From Bradyrhizobium australiense (lineage in GTDB: Bacteria > Pseudomonadota > Alphaproteobacteria > Rhizobiales > Xanthobacteraceae), in contig NZ_JAAVLX010000001.1 in NCBI RefSeq assembly GCF_013114825.1, forward strand, positions 496,001 through 560,000: 64,000 nt of DNA, given 5' to 3'. Positions 45,022 through 53,338 of the stretch are shown here, piece by piece (position 1 is the first letter of the stretch; each line of letters begins with the position of its first letter). Position numbers and translations under genes: made by a program. The notes beneath the pieces are model-generated. The model saw nothing but the letters and a program-made list of their open reading frames with translations. It did no database searches and was not told the origin of the DNA.

Positions 45022-45801
45022 CTACACCACCGGCGACCGGCCGCCATCGACATTGATGGCGGTGCCGGTGATGAACGATCCCTGCTCGGAGGCGAGGAAG
45101 CAGGCCAGGTTGGCGAATTCCTCCGCCGTGCCGATGCGCCCGAGCGGGGTGCCCTTGGCGAGGTTCTTGGCAAACACCTCGAAGTCCATATCGGGCGCCT
45201 GCGCCGCGTGCCGCTTCACCCATTGATCGCTCATGATCAGGCCGACCAGCATGGCGTTCACCAGAATGTTGTGCTCGCCGCCTTCGCTCGCCATCACCTT
45301 GGTCAGCGCCATGCCGGCTGCCCGGGAGACCGAGGTCGGCGCCGACGAGGCCGCCGGCGCCTTGGCGTAGGTGTTGAGCACGTTGATGATGCGGCCCCAT
45401 TTGCGCGCCTTCATGCCCGGCCAGACCAGCCGGCTGAAGCGGACAGCGGCGAACAATTTGAGGTCGAGGTCCTCCTGCCAGGCCTCGTCAGAGATGTTCT
45501 CGAACGCCATCGTCCGCGCCGTGCCTGCGTTGTTGACGAGGATGTCGATGGGGCCGAGGTCGGCGACAATCTTTGCATGCGCCTTCGCAATGTCTGATGC
45601 CTTCGAGACGTCGCAGACGTAATCGCGCACTTTGAGACCGTCTTTGGCGAGCAGCTCCCGCGCCGCCGCCAGGTCGGCTGCGCCGCGTGCGAGGATCGCG
45701 ACTCTCGCGCCGGAGGCGGAAAATCGCCGCGCGACGGCGAGCCCAATTCCCTTACTGCCGCCGGTGACGACGGCGACTCTGTCCTTCATCGTGACTTGCA
45801 T
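45022..45801 (-). CDS. SDR-family protein with non-canonical active site
   Basis: Short-chain dehydrogenase/reductase fold of 259 residues. Cofactor motif AVVTGGSKGIGLAVAR and NNAG are intact, as is the C-terminal TGTAINVDGGRSPVV. The catalytic YxxxK region, normally like YSASKAA, reads APTSVSRAAGMALTKV near residue 156, so Tyr is replaced by Thr and Lys by Arg. The usual Ser position is also unclear (INVLNTYAKAP). Canonical hydride transfer is therefore doubtful. It may be a catalytically divergent reductase, a ligand sensor or inactive. Neighbours are the HU gene and the decayed ABC locus. Confidence 0.85.
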   Translation of the reverse strand: MQVTMKDRVAVVTGGSKGIGLAVARRFSASGARVAILARGAADLAAARELLAKDGLKVRDYVCDVSKASDIAKAHAKIVADLGPIDILVNNAGTARTMAFENISDEAWQEDLDLKLFAAVRFSRLVWPGMKARKWGRIINVLNTYAKAPAASSAPTSVSRAAGMALTKVMASEGGEHNILVNAMLVGLIMSDQWVKRHAAQAPDMDFEVFAKNLAKGTPLGRIGTAEEFANLACFLASEQGSFITGTAINVDGGRSPVV

Positions 45802-46086
45802 GTTGTTCTGCCTGTTAATTGAGCTGGAAGTCGTCGCTCGAAAACCGTTCGAGCGTCGGAGGTAAGGAACAGGGAGATAAACTTTCTCTCCGTTTCAACA
45901 TTCAAAATTCCATTTTATTGACGATCCCATTGTTGCCGCGCATCATCGCAGCGTCAACTTCAGCGGAACGAGAAGCAGAAACTCTCGTCGGGACTGAAGC
46001 AATTTCAACAAATCACGGTGCCAGGCGGCAGCGCGCTTGCGCGTTGCGCGAGCGTGATCGCGCGCTTGCTGCAAAGGAGAAGAAGA

Positions 46087-46946
46087 ATGTCGCAAAACAA
46101 GCAACACGGCAGACAGGCGCTGAACCGGCGCGCGCTGTTGCGCTCCGGCGCAGCCGCAGCCCTGGCGGCGCCGCTCGGCGTTTCGGCGCGCAGGCATTTC
46201 CGTTCCGCCCCGCAACGCCGGCGATCGACTTCTCGCAATTTCCCATCTGCAGAACGGCATCGGATACGCCGCTATCAGGCGCACCGCGCAAGCTGAAGCT
46301 TTCATGGAATGCGGGCGCGGTTTGCCTCGCGCCGGTTCCCGTCGCAATCGATTACGGCTTCTTCCAGAAGCAGAACCTCGACATCGAACTCGTCAATTAC
46401 AGCGGCTCGACGGACCAGCTCCTGGAAGCGATCGCCACCGGCAAGAGCGATGCTGGGCTTGGCATGGCGTTGCGCTGGCTGAAGCCACTCGAACAGGGCT
46501 TTGACGGCCGGTACGCATGGCGGCTGCATGCGCGTCCTGACACGGACCAATTCCGGCGTGGACAAGCTCGCCGATCTCAAGGGCAAGATCGTCGCCGTTG
46601 GCGATCTCGCCGGCCCCGACAAGAACTTCTTCTCGATCAAGCTTGCCAAGCTCGGCATCGATCCCAACAAGGACGTGGACTGGCGGCCTTACCCCGGCAA
46701 TCTTCTCAATCTCGCGGTCGAGAAGGGTGAGGTTCAGGCGTTCCTGGCGTCAGACCCGCTCGCCCATCTCTGGCTGAAGGACATCCAGTACAAGGAAGTC
46801 GCATCCAACCTCGACGGCGAATACCGCGACAAGAGCTGCTGCATCGTCGGCATTCGCGGCAGCCTGGTTCGGGATGAGCCGCAGATCGCCCGTGCGCTCA
46901 CACGGGCGCTGCTGGATGCCGCGATGTTCACCTCACAAAATCCGGA
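46087..46946 (+). pseudogene. Decayed sulfonate/nitrate-type ABC binding protein
   Basis: Starts well: ATG 46087 with a Tat signal (NRRALLRSGAAAALAAPLGV). The frame shifts near 46190, where the next frame continues GAQAFPFRPATPAIDF and VAIDYGFFQKQNLDIELVNY. It shifts back near 46505, where the first frame resumes THGGCMRVLTRTNSGVDKLA and KLGIDPNKDVDWRPYPGN. The SsuA/NMT1-like domain pattern is unmistakable across the pieces. The C-terminal part is missing: at about 46946 the frame runs straight into permease sequence, so a deletion fused the two genes. Confidence 0.8.
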
Positions 46947-47500
46947 GCTCGGCGGCTATATCATCGGCGCCACCATCGGGTTTCTGACCGGCGTTTCGAT
47001 CGGCTGGTCGCGAAGCGTCGGCTATTGGGTGCACCCGGTGCTGCGCGTCATCGGACCACTGCCGGCAACCGCATGGCTTCCGATCGCCTTCTTCACCTTT
47101 CCATCGAGCTGGAGCGCGAGCACGTTCCTGATTGCGCTCGCGACCGGCTTTCCCGTGACGGTGCTGACCTGGTCGGGCGTCATTACGACGTCGCGCGCAC
47201 ACTCGGCGCCAAGCCGTCCTTCCTCGTGCTCAAGGTCGCGATTCCGGCGGCGCTGCCGCATGTGTTTGTCGGCCTGTTCATGGGACTCGGATCGTCATTC
47301 GCCGTGCTGGTCGTGGCGGAAATGATCGGCGTCAAGGCCGGGCTTGGCTGGTATCTGCAATGGGCGCAGGGCTGGGCGCCTACGCCAACATGTACGCGGC
47401 GCTGATCGTGATGTCGCTGTTGTGCTCCGGCGCGATCACGCTTTTGCTTCGGACGCGGGATCGCTTGCTCGTCTGGCAGAAGGGAGTCGTCAAATGGTAG
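46947..47500 (+). pseudogene. Decayed SsuC-type ABC permease
   Basis: The N-terminal helices are gone. Sequence starts at GGYIIGATIGFLTGVSIGWS in frame with the binding-protein remnant. It shifts near 47175 to the frame reading HYDVARTLGAKPSFLVLKVA and HVFVGLFMGLGSSFAVLVVA, with loss of several residues before the coupling loop. It shifts again near 47375 to [16 protein letters not shown] and ends at TAG 47498-47500. Three frames in 550 bp exclude a working permease. Confidence 0.8.
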
Positions 47501-48290
47501 CGCATTCCGCTGCCGAGGTGGTCGCATATCCCGCCGCCGGTGCCGAACTCGATATCGAGAAAGTCAGCCACGCCTTCGATATCGATGGAGCCGCGCTGCC
47601 TGTCCTGGAAGATGTCAACCTCTCGATCGAGCCGGGCGAATTCGTCGCGCTGCTCGGTCCTTCCGGCTGCGGCAAGTCGACATTGCTGCGGCTGGTTGCG
47701 GGACTGGAAGCGCCGCGCAGCGGGGTGTTGCGCGAGGACGATGTCCGCATCAAGGGGCCGCACCCCTCGCGTGTCGTCGTATTCCAGGATCCGACGCTGT
47801 TTCCATGGCGTTCGGTCTGGGACACGTTGCCCTGGGCTTGGAGGCGCAGGGCATCCTGAAAAGCCAGCGTCAGCGGGTCGATGCGGCCATCGATCTGGTC
47901 GGGCTTTCCGGCTTCCGCAATGCCTATCCGCATCAGCTCTCGGGCGGCATGGCCCAGCGCGTCGCGCTGACGCGCGCGCTCGTCAACGATCCCAAAATCC
48001 TCGTGCTCGACGAGCCGCTCGGCAAGCTCGACTCGCTGACGCGGATCACCATGCAGGCCGAAATCGTCTCGTTGTGGCAACGCAAGCGCTTTACGACACC
48101 GCTCGTCACCCACGACGCGGAGGAGGCCCTGTTCCTCGCCAATCGTGTGGTCGTGCTCAGCGACCGGCCGGCGCGCGTCAAGGCGGATATCGCGGTGGAA
48201 CGGCCTTATCCGCGTCACCGGGGCGACCCCTACCTCGCAGACCTGCGCAAGCAGATCCTTGGCCTGCTCGGACTGGACGCCACATGGTGA
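47494..48290 (+). pseudogene. Frameshifted SsuB/TauB-type ABC ATPase
   Basis: ATG 47494 overlaps the permease end. Walker A ([20 protein letters not shown]) and the Q-loop ([16 protein letters not shown]) are in the first frame. Near 47824 one base is missing from the expected GACAACGTT (GACACGTT is present). The next frame carries the signature LSGGMAQRVALTRAL, Walker B ILVLDEPLGKLD and the H-loop VTHDAEEALF, ending at TGA 48288-48290. All motifs would be intact in one reading frame if this base were restored, so this is the least damaged gene of the locus. Confidence 0.82.
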
Positions 48291-48901
48291 CAGCGTCGGG
48301 CCATATCGCGAGAGAGCCGCAACGGCAGGCTGAGCCGGACCATGTCGCGCGTGCTTCGCTTCTGGCCAAGGCCTTCGCGGAGCGGACGCCGGTCTACGAC
48401 CGCGACGGCAGTTTTCCGTTCGCTAATTTCGAGGATCTGTCCGAAGCGGGGCTGCTGGCGCTGACGGTCTCGGCAGCGCTCGGCGGGGCCGGCGCGGGCG
48501 CCGCGGAGGCGGCACGCATTCTCGGCATTATCGGCAAGGCCGATCCGTCGACCGCTCTGGTGCTGTCGATGCACTACATCCAGCACCTCGTGATGGCGCG
48601 CAGTTCGCGCTGGCCCACTCGTCTGTCGCGCAAGCTTGCCCGGGAGACGGTCGACGGCATCGCCCTGATCAACGCGCTTCGCGTCGAACCTGAACTTGGA
48701 TCGTCGGCGCGGGGAGGACTGCCCGCGAGCATCGCCCGCCGCACCGAAACCGGTTGGCGGCTGGGCGGCCGCAAGATCTATTCGACGGGCGCGCCGATCG
48801 GATTCTTTCTTGTTCCGGCAGGCCGTCCGGGAACGCGAATCGTGGAGACCTGGGATCATCTCGGCCTGCGCGCCAGCGGCAGCCAAGGTCACGCCGATTG
48901 A
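48284..48901 (+). pseudogene. Truncated acyl-CoA-dehydrogenase-like monooxygenase (SfnB/DszC type)
   Basis: ATG 48284 overlaps the ATPase stop. About 200 codons read as the N-terminal and middle domains: ASLLAKAFAERTPVYDRDGS, LSEAGLLALTVSAALGGAGA, then STALVLSMHYIQHLVMAR and WDHLGLRASGS. The protein then ends in a short out-of-family tail. The C-terminal helical domain (about half the family's length of 390-400) is missing. Flavin monooxygenases of this family often accompany Ssu-like importers in desulfurisation of organosulfur compounds. Confidence 0.78.
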
Positions 48902-49037
48902 CGATGGCGTCGCCGCTGACGAGCAGAAGACCATCGATCTCTATTTCCGCTCGGGACTGATCAAGCAGAACCTTGACGCGACCGATATCGTCGGTCGGTC
49001 ATTTTCCGAGGCCATCGGCAAGGGAGCGGGCCGGTAA
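48881..49037 (+). pseudogene. C-terminal fragment of a second ABC binding protein
   Basis: In another frame, AKVTPIDDGVAADEQKTIDL, YFRSGLIKQNLDATDIV and GRSFSEAIGKGAGR run to TAA 49035-49037. This looks like the last 50 residues of an SsuA-like binding protein. It joins the truncated acyl-CoA dehydrogenase at about 48880, so a deletion removed everything in between. The following 190 bp up to the CmcJ gene hold no gene I can support. Confidence 0.55.
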
Positions 49038-49230
49038 CGCGAAGCTCTCGCGCGATGACGAACGCGTGAGCGCCGGAAATACCATCCGGTTTGGCAGGCA
49101 TCCTCGACAAGGATTTTTCCCGTTTGCCGCGGTTGGGAACGGCAATGTTGCTATTTTCGAACGCGCCTTGTGGGACTCGGCGGCCGCGCCAAGATCAAGC
49201 AGAACAAACAATGGAGTCCCGGAGACCACC

Positions 49231-50076
49231 ATGGGCCTGCAGCAAGCAAAACTCGAATCGCTTCCCTTCGTCACGGCCGAACTGAACTATCTCGCGCCCA
49301 CGCCGGGAAAGCCCCGCACCTACGCCTTCGATCCGCCGCCGGGCGAGCCCAAATCCACCGCGCTTCCCGAACCGCACAACGTCCCGATCTTCGACGCGCG
49401 CCTGATCGCGGCCAACCTCTCTTTGGACCGCGAAGGCTTTGCGCTGGTCCGCCATCCCACCATCGTCAGGAATTTCTATGACGACAAGGAAGTAACCGGC
49501 GTCTACTTTCCCGCCGTGGAAGCCTTCCTGAAGGCGACACTGAAAGCCGATCGTGTCTTCATCTTCGACCATACCGTGCGCAAGCGCGTGGAGGGCGCCG
49601 CTGATATCAGGGGCGCCGGCCCACGGCAGCCGGCCACGCGGGTCCATGTCGACCAGACCCACAGATCAGGCGCCAACCGTGTTCGCGAACACCTGCCCGA
49701 CGAGGCTGAGGAACTTCTGAAGGGGCGGGTGCAGGTCATCAATCTCTGGCGGCCGATCCGCGGGCCCGTGCTGGATGCGCCGCTTGCAATGTGCGACGGC
49801 CGGACGGTTGAGCCGGGCGATCTCGTCGCCTCCGACCTGATCTATCCGAACCGCAGCGGCGAGACCTATTCGATGAAGTATAATCCGAACCATCGCTGGT
49901 ACTACATTCCGGAAATGCGGACCGACGAGGCGCTGCTCTTGAAGTGCTATGATTCCGCGACCGACGGTCGCACGCGGTTCGGGCCGCATACGGCATTCAC
50001 TGATCCGACCACGCCGGCCGATGCGCCGCCGCGCGAGAGCATCGAACTGCGAACGCTCGTGTTCCACAGGAACTGA
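49231..50076 (+). CDS. CmcJ/NvfI-family oxygenase-like protein
   Basis: Protein of 281 residues from ATG 49231 (upstream GGAGACC); the frame is open upstream but lacks a start signal. The order of segments fits the CmcJ/NvfI/AsaB group: FDARLIAANLSLDREGFALV, then FIFDHTVRKRV near residue 111, RVHVDQTHRSGANRV near 138 with an HxD pair, VINLWRPIRGPV near 170, and RWYYIPEMRTDEALLLKCYD near 218, followed by GPHTAF with a distal His. HxD...H is the iron triad of 2-oxoglutarate-type oxygenases. Members act on cephamycin precursors and fungal metabolites; the bacterial role is open. Upstream is the decayed ABC locus, downstream an MFS transporter. Confidence 0.82.
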   Translation: MGLQQAKLESLPFVTAELNYLAPTPGKPRTYAFDPPPGEPKSTALPEPHNVPIFDARLIAANLSLDREGFALVRHPTIVRNFYDDKEVTGVYFPAVEAFLKATLKADRVFIFDHTVRKRVEGAADIRGAGPRQPATRVHVDQTHRSGANRVREHLPDEAEELLKGRVQVINLWRPIRGPVLDAPLAMCDGRTVEPGDLVASDLIYPNRSGETYSMKYNPNHRWYYIPEMRTDEALLLKCYDSATDGRTRFGPHTAFTDPTTPADAPPRESIELRTLVFHRN

Positions 50077-50109
50077 CCGCGGCGAGCGGGCGGATTCGCG
50101 TTCTCATCT

Positions 50110-50224
50110 CGTCATTGCGAGAAGCAAAGCGACGAAGCATTCATAGCTCTCGTGCGGCACGATAATGCTTCGCGGAGCCTGTCATCGGGCGCGCATTCGC
50201 GCGACCCGTTGGCTCGCAATGACG
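50110..50224. repeat. Intergenic inverted-repeat element, family D
   Basis: CGTCATTGCGAG (50110-50121) and CTCGCAATGACG (50213-50224) are perfect 12-bp inverted ends around an imperfect palindromic core. The same ends occur at 60255-60336. This type is dispersed between genes in Bradyrhizobium. Confidence 0.75.
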
Positions 50225-50292
50225 ATCCTTGCTTTCCCCTGAGCCATATTGGTGCTACCTCGCCCCGAAACAGTTTTGGAGCGAGACGGCTC

Positions 50293-51528
50293 ATGGACGA
50301 CGGCAAGGCCGACGGCGCGGATGTCAATTTCCGCGCCCTGATTTTTGCGCTGTTGGCGCTGGCCTGCGGTCACATGCTGTCGACGCTGCTGCGGACCATT
50401 CCGGCCATCAGCCTCGACGTGATGGCCGCGGATTTCAGAACCTCGCCGCAGACGCTGGCGAGCCTCACCTCGGTCTACCATTTCGCCTTTGCCGCCTCGC
50501 AAATTCCCGTCGGCGCGGCAATGGATCGCTTTGGCGTGCGGCCGGTCTCGCTCGGTCTGCTGGCGGGAACCATCGTCGGCGCGTTGGCATCGGGACTGGC
50601 GACCGGGCCGGAGAGTTTTCTGTTCGGCCAGTTCCTGCTCGGGGTCGCCACCTCGGGCATGCTGATGTGCCCGATGACATTGGCCGCGAAACAGATGTCG
50701 GCAGCGCGCTTCGGCCTGTGGTCCGGCATCATTCTCTCGATCGGCAATGTCGGCATGTTGCTGTCGTCGAGCCCGCTGGCCTTTGTCGTCGAGCACTGGG
50801 GGTGGCGGGCCGGATTCTGGATTTCCGCGGGCTTCGGCGCGGTGGTAGCGGTCGCCGTGTTTGCGCTGGTGTCGAGACAGCCGGCCGCGCATGCCGATGA
50901 TTCCTCGCCGCTGTCGCAAATGGTCGAGGTCCTGCGCATCGGCTTGTCGCGACCATTACGCGGCCTGATCGCGTTGTCGCTGGTCTCGCTGGCGGCTTCG
51001 CTGGTGCTGCGCGGATTATGGGGCGGCCCGTGGCTGATGGAGGTCAAAGGGCTCGGCCGCATCGAGGCCGGCAACGCGCTCGGCCTGTTCACGTTGGCGT
51101 TGATCGTAGGTCCCTTGTTGATCGGAATCCTCGACCGCAATATCGGCCACCGCCGCGAGGTGCTGGCATCAGCGCACGCGGTTGCCGCACTGCTACTCGC
51201 GCTGATGGCGGCCGGCGCGCCGCATTATCCGGTCTCGGAGCTGTTCGGCGTTGCCGCCATCCCGGCGCAGTTCGACACCGTGCTGTTCGTCCTGATCGGC
51301 ATCGCCATCTCCGCGCAGCCGCTGCTCTACGGCATGACGCGGCAACTGGTGGACGCGCAGAACGCCGGTAAGGCGCTGTCGGCGATCAACCTCGCGTTCT
51401 TCCTCGGCGCCGCGCTGATGCAGTCGGCAACCGGCGTGGTCGCGGCAGTCTATGGCTTGCCCGCGGTGCTGCTGTTCATGGCGGCGGCCTTGATCGTCGG
51501 GATCATCATGTTTTTGCTGTATACGTAG
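50293..51528 (+). CDS. MFS transporter
   Basis: Major facilitator of 411 residues from ATG 50293; the frame is open upstream but that part is the repeat element. Twelve hydrophobic segments. The loop 2-3 signature appears as GAAMDRFGVRPVSLGLLAG near residue 76. N-terminal helices: ALLALACGHMLSTLLRTIPA. The pattern fits a sugar-phosphate/organic-anion or drug exporter branch. A 216-bp gap with a repeat element separates it from the CmcJ-like gene, so co-transcription is uncertain. Confidence 0.88.
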   Translation: MDDGKADGADVNFRALIFALLALACGHMLSTLLRTIPAISLDVMAADFRTSPQTLASLTSVYHFAFAASQIPVGAAMDRFGVRPVSLGLLAGTIVGALASGLATGPESFLFGQFLLGVATSGMLMCPMTLAAKQMSAARFGLWSGIILSIGNVGMLLSSSPLAFVVEHWGWRAGFWISAGFGAVVAVAVFALVSRQPAAHADDSSPLSQMVEVLRIGLSRPLRGLIALSLVSLAASLVLRGLWGGPWLMEVKGLGRIEAGNALGLFTLALIVGPLLIGILDRNIGHRREVLASAHAVAALLLALMAAGAPHYPVSELFGVAAIPAQFDTVLFVLIGIAISAQPLLYGMTRQLVDAQNAGKALSAINLAFFLGAALMQSATGVVAAVYGLPAVLLFMAAALIVGIIMFLLYT

Positions 51529-51544
51529 AATGGGGGGAGCGGCT

Positions 51545-51637
51545 TGTCCGCCGTAGCTCACGAGCGTAGGCGGAAGCGATACTCATCAATGTTGGCCGAA
51601 GGTGATGGGTTTCGCACGGGCTCAACCCATCCTACAC
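51545..51637. repeat. Intergenic palindromic repeat element, family E
   Basis: The left half has TGTCCGCCGTAGCTC...GCGTAGGCGGA with CCGCC/GGCGG arms. The right half has GATGGGTTTCGC...GGGCTCAACCCATC. The second half shares the GATGGGT/ACCCATC words of the element at 56874. Lies between the MFS and hyuB genes. Confidence 0.5.
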
Positions 51638-51671
51638 TCCGGCGCTGAACAACTGACAACAACGGGTAACC

Positions 51672-53336
51672 ATGTCCGCCAGGATCGATCCCATCACGCG
51701 CTCCGTCGTCCAGCACCGCCTCAGCTCGATCGTGAAGGAAATGGGCGAGGCGATGCTTCGCACCTCCTATTCGCAGATACTCAATTCCAGCCGCGATTTT
51801 TCGCTGGCGATCTGCGACACTGCGGGACGGCTGATCGCGCAGGCCGATCACTTGCCGGTTCATGTCGGCGCGCTGCCGTGGGCGACGCTGGCGGTAGAGG
51901 ATCGGTTCAAAGACGTTAGATCAGGCGACGTGATCCTCCTCAACGATCCCTATCACGGCGGCAGCCATCTGCCTGATTTGACCGCCTTCGTACCGGTGTT
52001 CGACGGCGAGCGGCGGCTGCTCTGGACCATCGTGCGCGCACACCAGAGCGACATCGGCGGCGCCACCCATGGCGCCTATAACCCCGCCGCCACCGAGATC
52101 TATCAGGAAGGCCTGCGCGTCCCGCCGATCAAGCTCTATGAAGCCGGCAAGCTGCGCGACGATTTGCTCGATCTGCTGGCGCTGAACATCCGCAACCCCC
52201 GCGAATTCCGCGGCGACCTCGCGGCAATGCTGGGGGCTGCGCATCTTGGCGAGCGGCGGCTGTCGCGATTGTTTGCGGAGTTCGGCGCGCCCGTGGTCGA
52301 ATCGGCAGTTGAAGCCATCCTCGACGCGACCGAGCAGCAGACCCGCGCCGTCGTTTCGACCTGGAAGGACGGCGTGTTCTACGGCGAGGCACTTCTCGAT
52401 GATGACGGCCACGGCAGGACCGATATCCGCATCGCTGCGAAGGTCACCAAGAAGGGCAGCGACGTCGAGGTCGATCTCTCCGATTCCGATCCGCAGTCGA
52501 CCAGTTTTGTAAACTCCTCGCACGCCAACATGCAGGCCGCGGTCGCGATGGCCTTTGCCTATCTGATCGACGCTGAAATTCCCAAGAACACCGGCGCGCT
52601 GCGACCGCTGAAGGTGATTGCAAAGCAGGGCACGGTAGTGTGGGCCGATCCCGGCCGGCCGGTGACGCTGTGCACCAGTCATCCCTCGAACGAAATCGTC
52701 GAGGCGATCGTAAAAGCTTTGTCGGCATCCTGTCCCGAACGTGCGATGGCTGGCTGGAGCCGCAGATTCCGGATCGCAATCCAGGGCGAGGATCCGCGCA
52801 CCGGCAAGAATTTCATCTGGCACCTGTTCCAGGCGCGTCCCGGCGGCGGCGCATCATCCGGTGGCGACGGCTGGTCATCGATCGGCGAGTGGCATTCGGT
52901 CGGCGGGCTGAAGTTCGGCAGCCTGGAGGTCGCCGAAGTACGCTTTCCGCTGCACTTCCGCACGCATGAATTCCGCCCCGGCTCCGGGGGCGACGGCCAG
53001 TATCGTGGTGGCCTCGGTGTGGCGCTCGATCTGGTGTTGGAGACGGAAAAGCCCGCAAAGGGCAATACCGCCGGCGATGGCGCGCGGCATGGTCCCTGCG
53101 GCATGCTCGGCGGCGAGGATGGCAAGCCGCATCATTATCGTCTGCTGTCTGAAGGCCGCGAGCCGCGGGTGTTGCGCACCAAGGAGGTCGACATCGAACT
53201 TCGCCCCGGCGATTGCCTCGAGATACGTTCCTCCGGCGGCGGCGGCTGGGGACCGCCCGCCAAGCGATCGGCGGAAGCGCGGAGGCGCGACCGCGAGCAG
53301 GGCCTCACTCAAGCCGCGGCGGAGCAGCGTAGCTAA
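51672..53336 (+). CDS. hyuB: Hydantoinase B/oxoprolinase family protein
   Basis: HyuB subunit of 554 residues, the usual family length. N-terminal signature ITRSVVQHRLSSIVKEMGEA, then LNDPYHGGSHLPDLTAFVPV near residue 93, HQSDIGGATHGAYNPAATEI near 120, and a Gly-rich C-terminus with GDCLEIRSSGGGGWGPP. It forms an ATP-dependent hydantoinase/5-oxoprolinase/carboxylase with HyuA, opening cyclic amides such as N-methylhydantoin or hydantoins. hyuA begins 2 bp after its stop. Substrate unknown. Confidence 0.93.
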   Translation: MSARIDPITRSVVQHRLSSIVKEMGEAMLRTSYSQILNSSRDFSLAICDTAGRLIAQADHLPVHVGALPWATLAVEDRFKDVRSGDVILLNDPYHGGSHLPDLTAFVPVFDGERRLLWTIVRAHQSDIGGATHGAYNPAATEIYQEGLRVPPIKLYEAGKLRDDLLDLLALNIRNPREFRGDLAAMLGAAHLGERRLSRLFAEFGAPVVESAVEAILDATEQQTRAVVSTWKDGVFYGEALLDDDGHGRTDIRIAAKVTKKGSDVEVDLSDSDPQSTSFVNSSHANMQAAVAMAFAYLIDAEIPKNTGALRPLKVIAKQGTVVWADPGRPVTLCTSHPSNEIVEAIVKALSASCPERAMAGWSRRFRIAIQGEDPRTGKNFIWHLFQARPGGGASSGGDGWSSIGEWHSVGGLKFGSLEVAEVRFPLHFRTHEFRPGSGGDGQYRGGLGVALDLVLETEKPAKGNTAGDGARHGPCGMLGGEDGKPHHYRLLSEGREPRVLRTKEVDIELRPGDCLEIRSSGGGGWGPPAKRSAEARRRDREQGLTQAAAEQRS

Positions 53337-53338
53337 TC

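Noticed and set aside
46087..49037. Programmed frameshifting as the explanation for the split ABC genes
   Set aside because: No slippery heptamers at the frame changes, and several changes coincide with missing residues and gene fusions, which point to decay.
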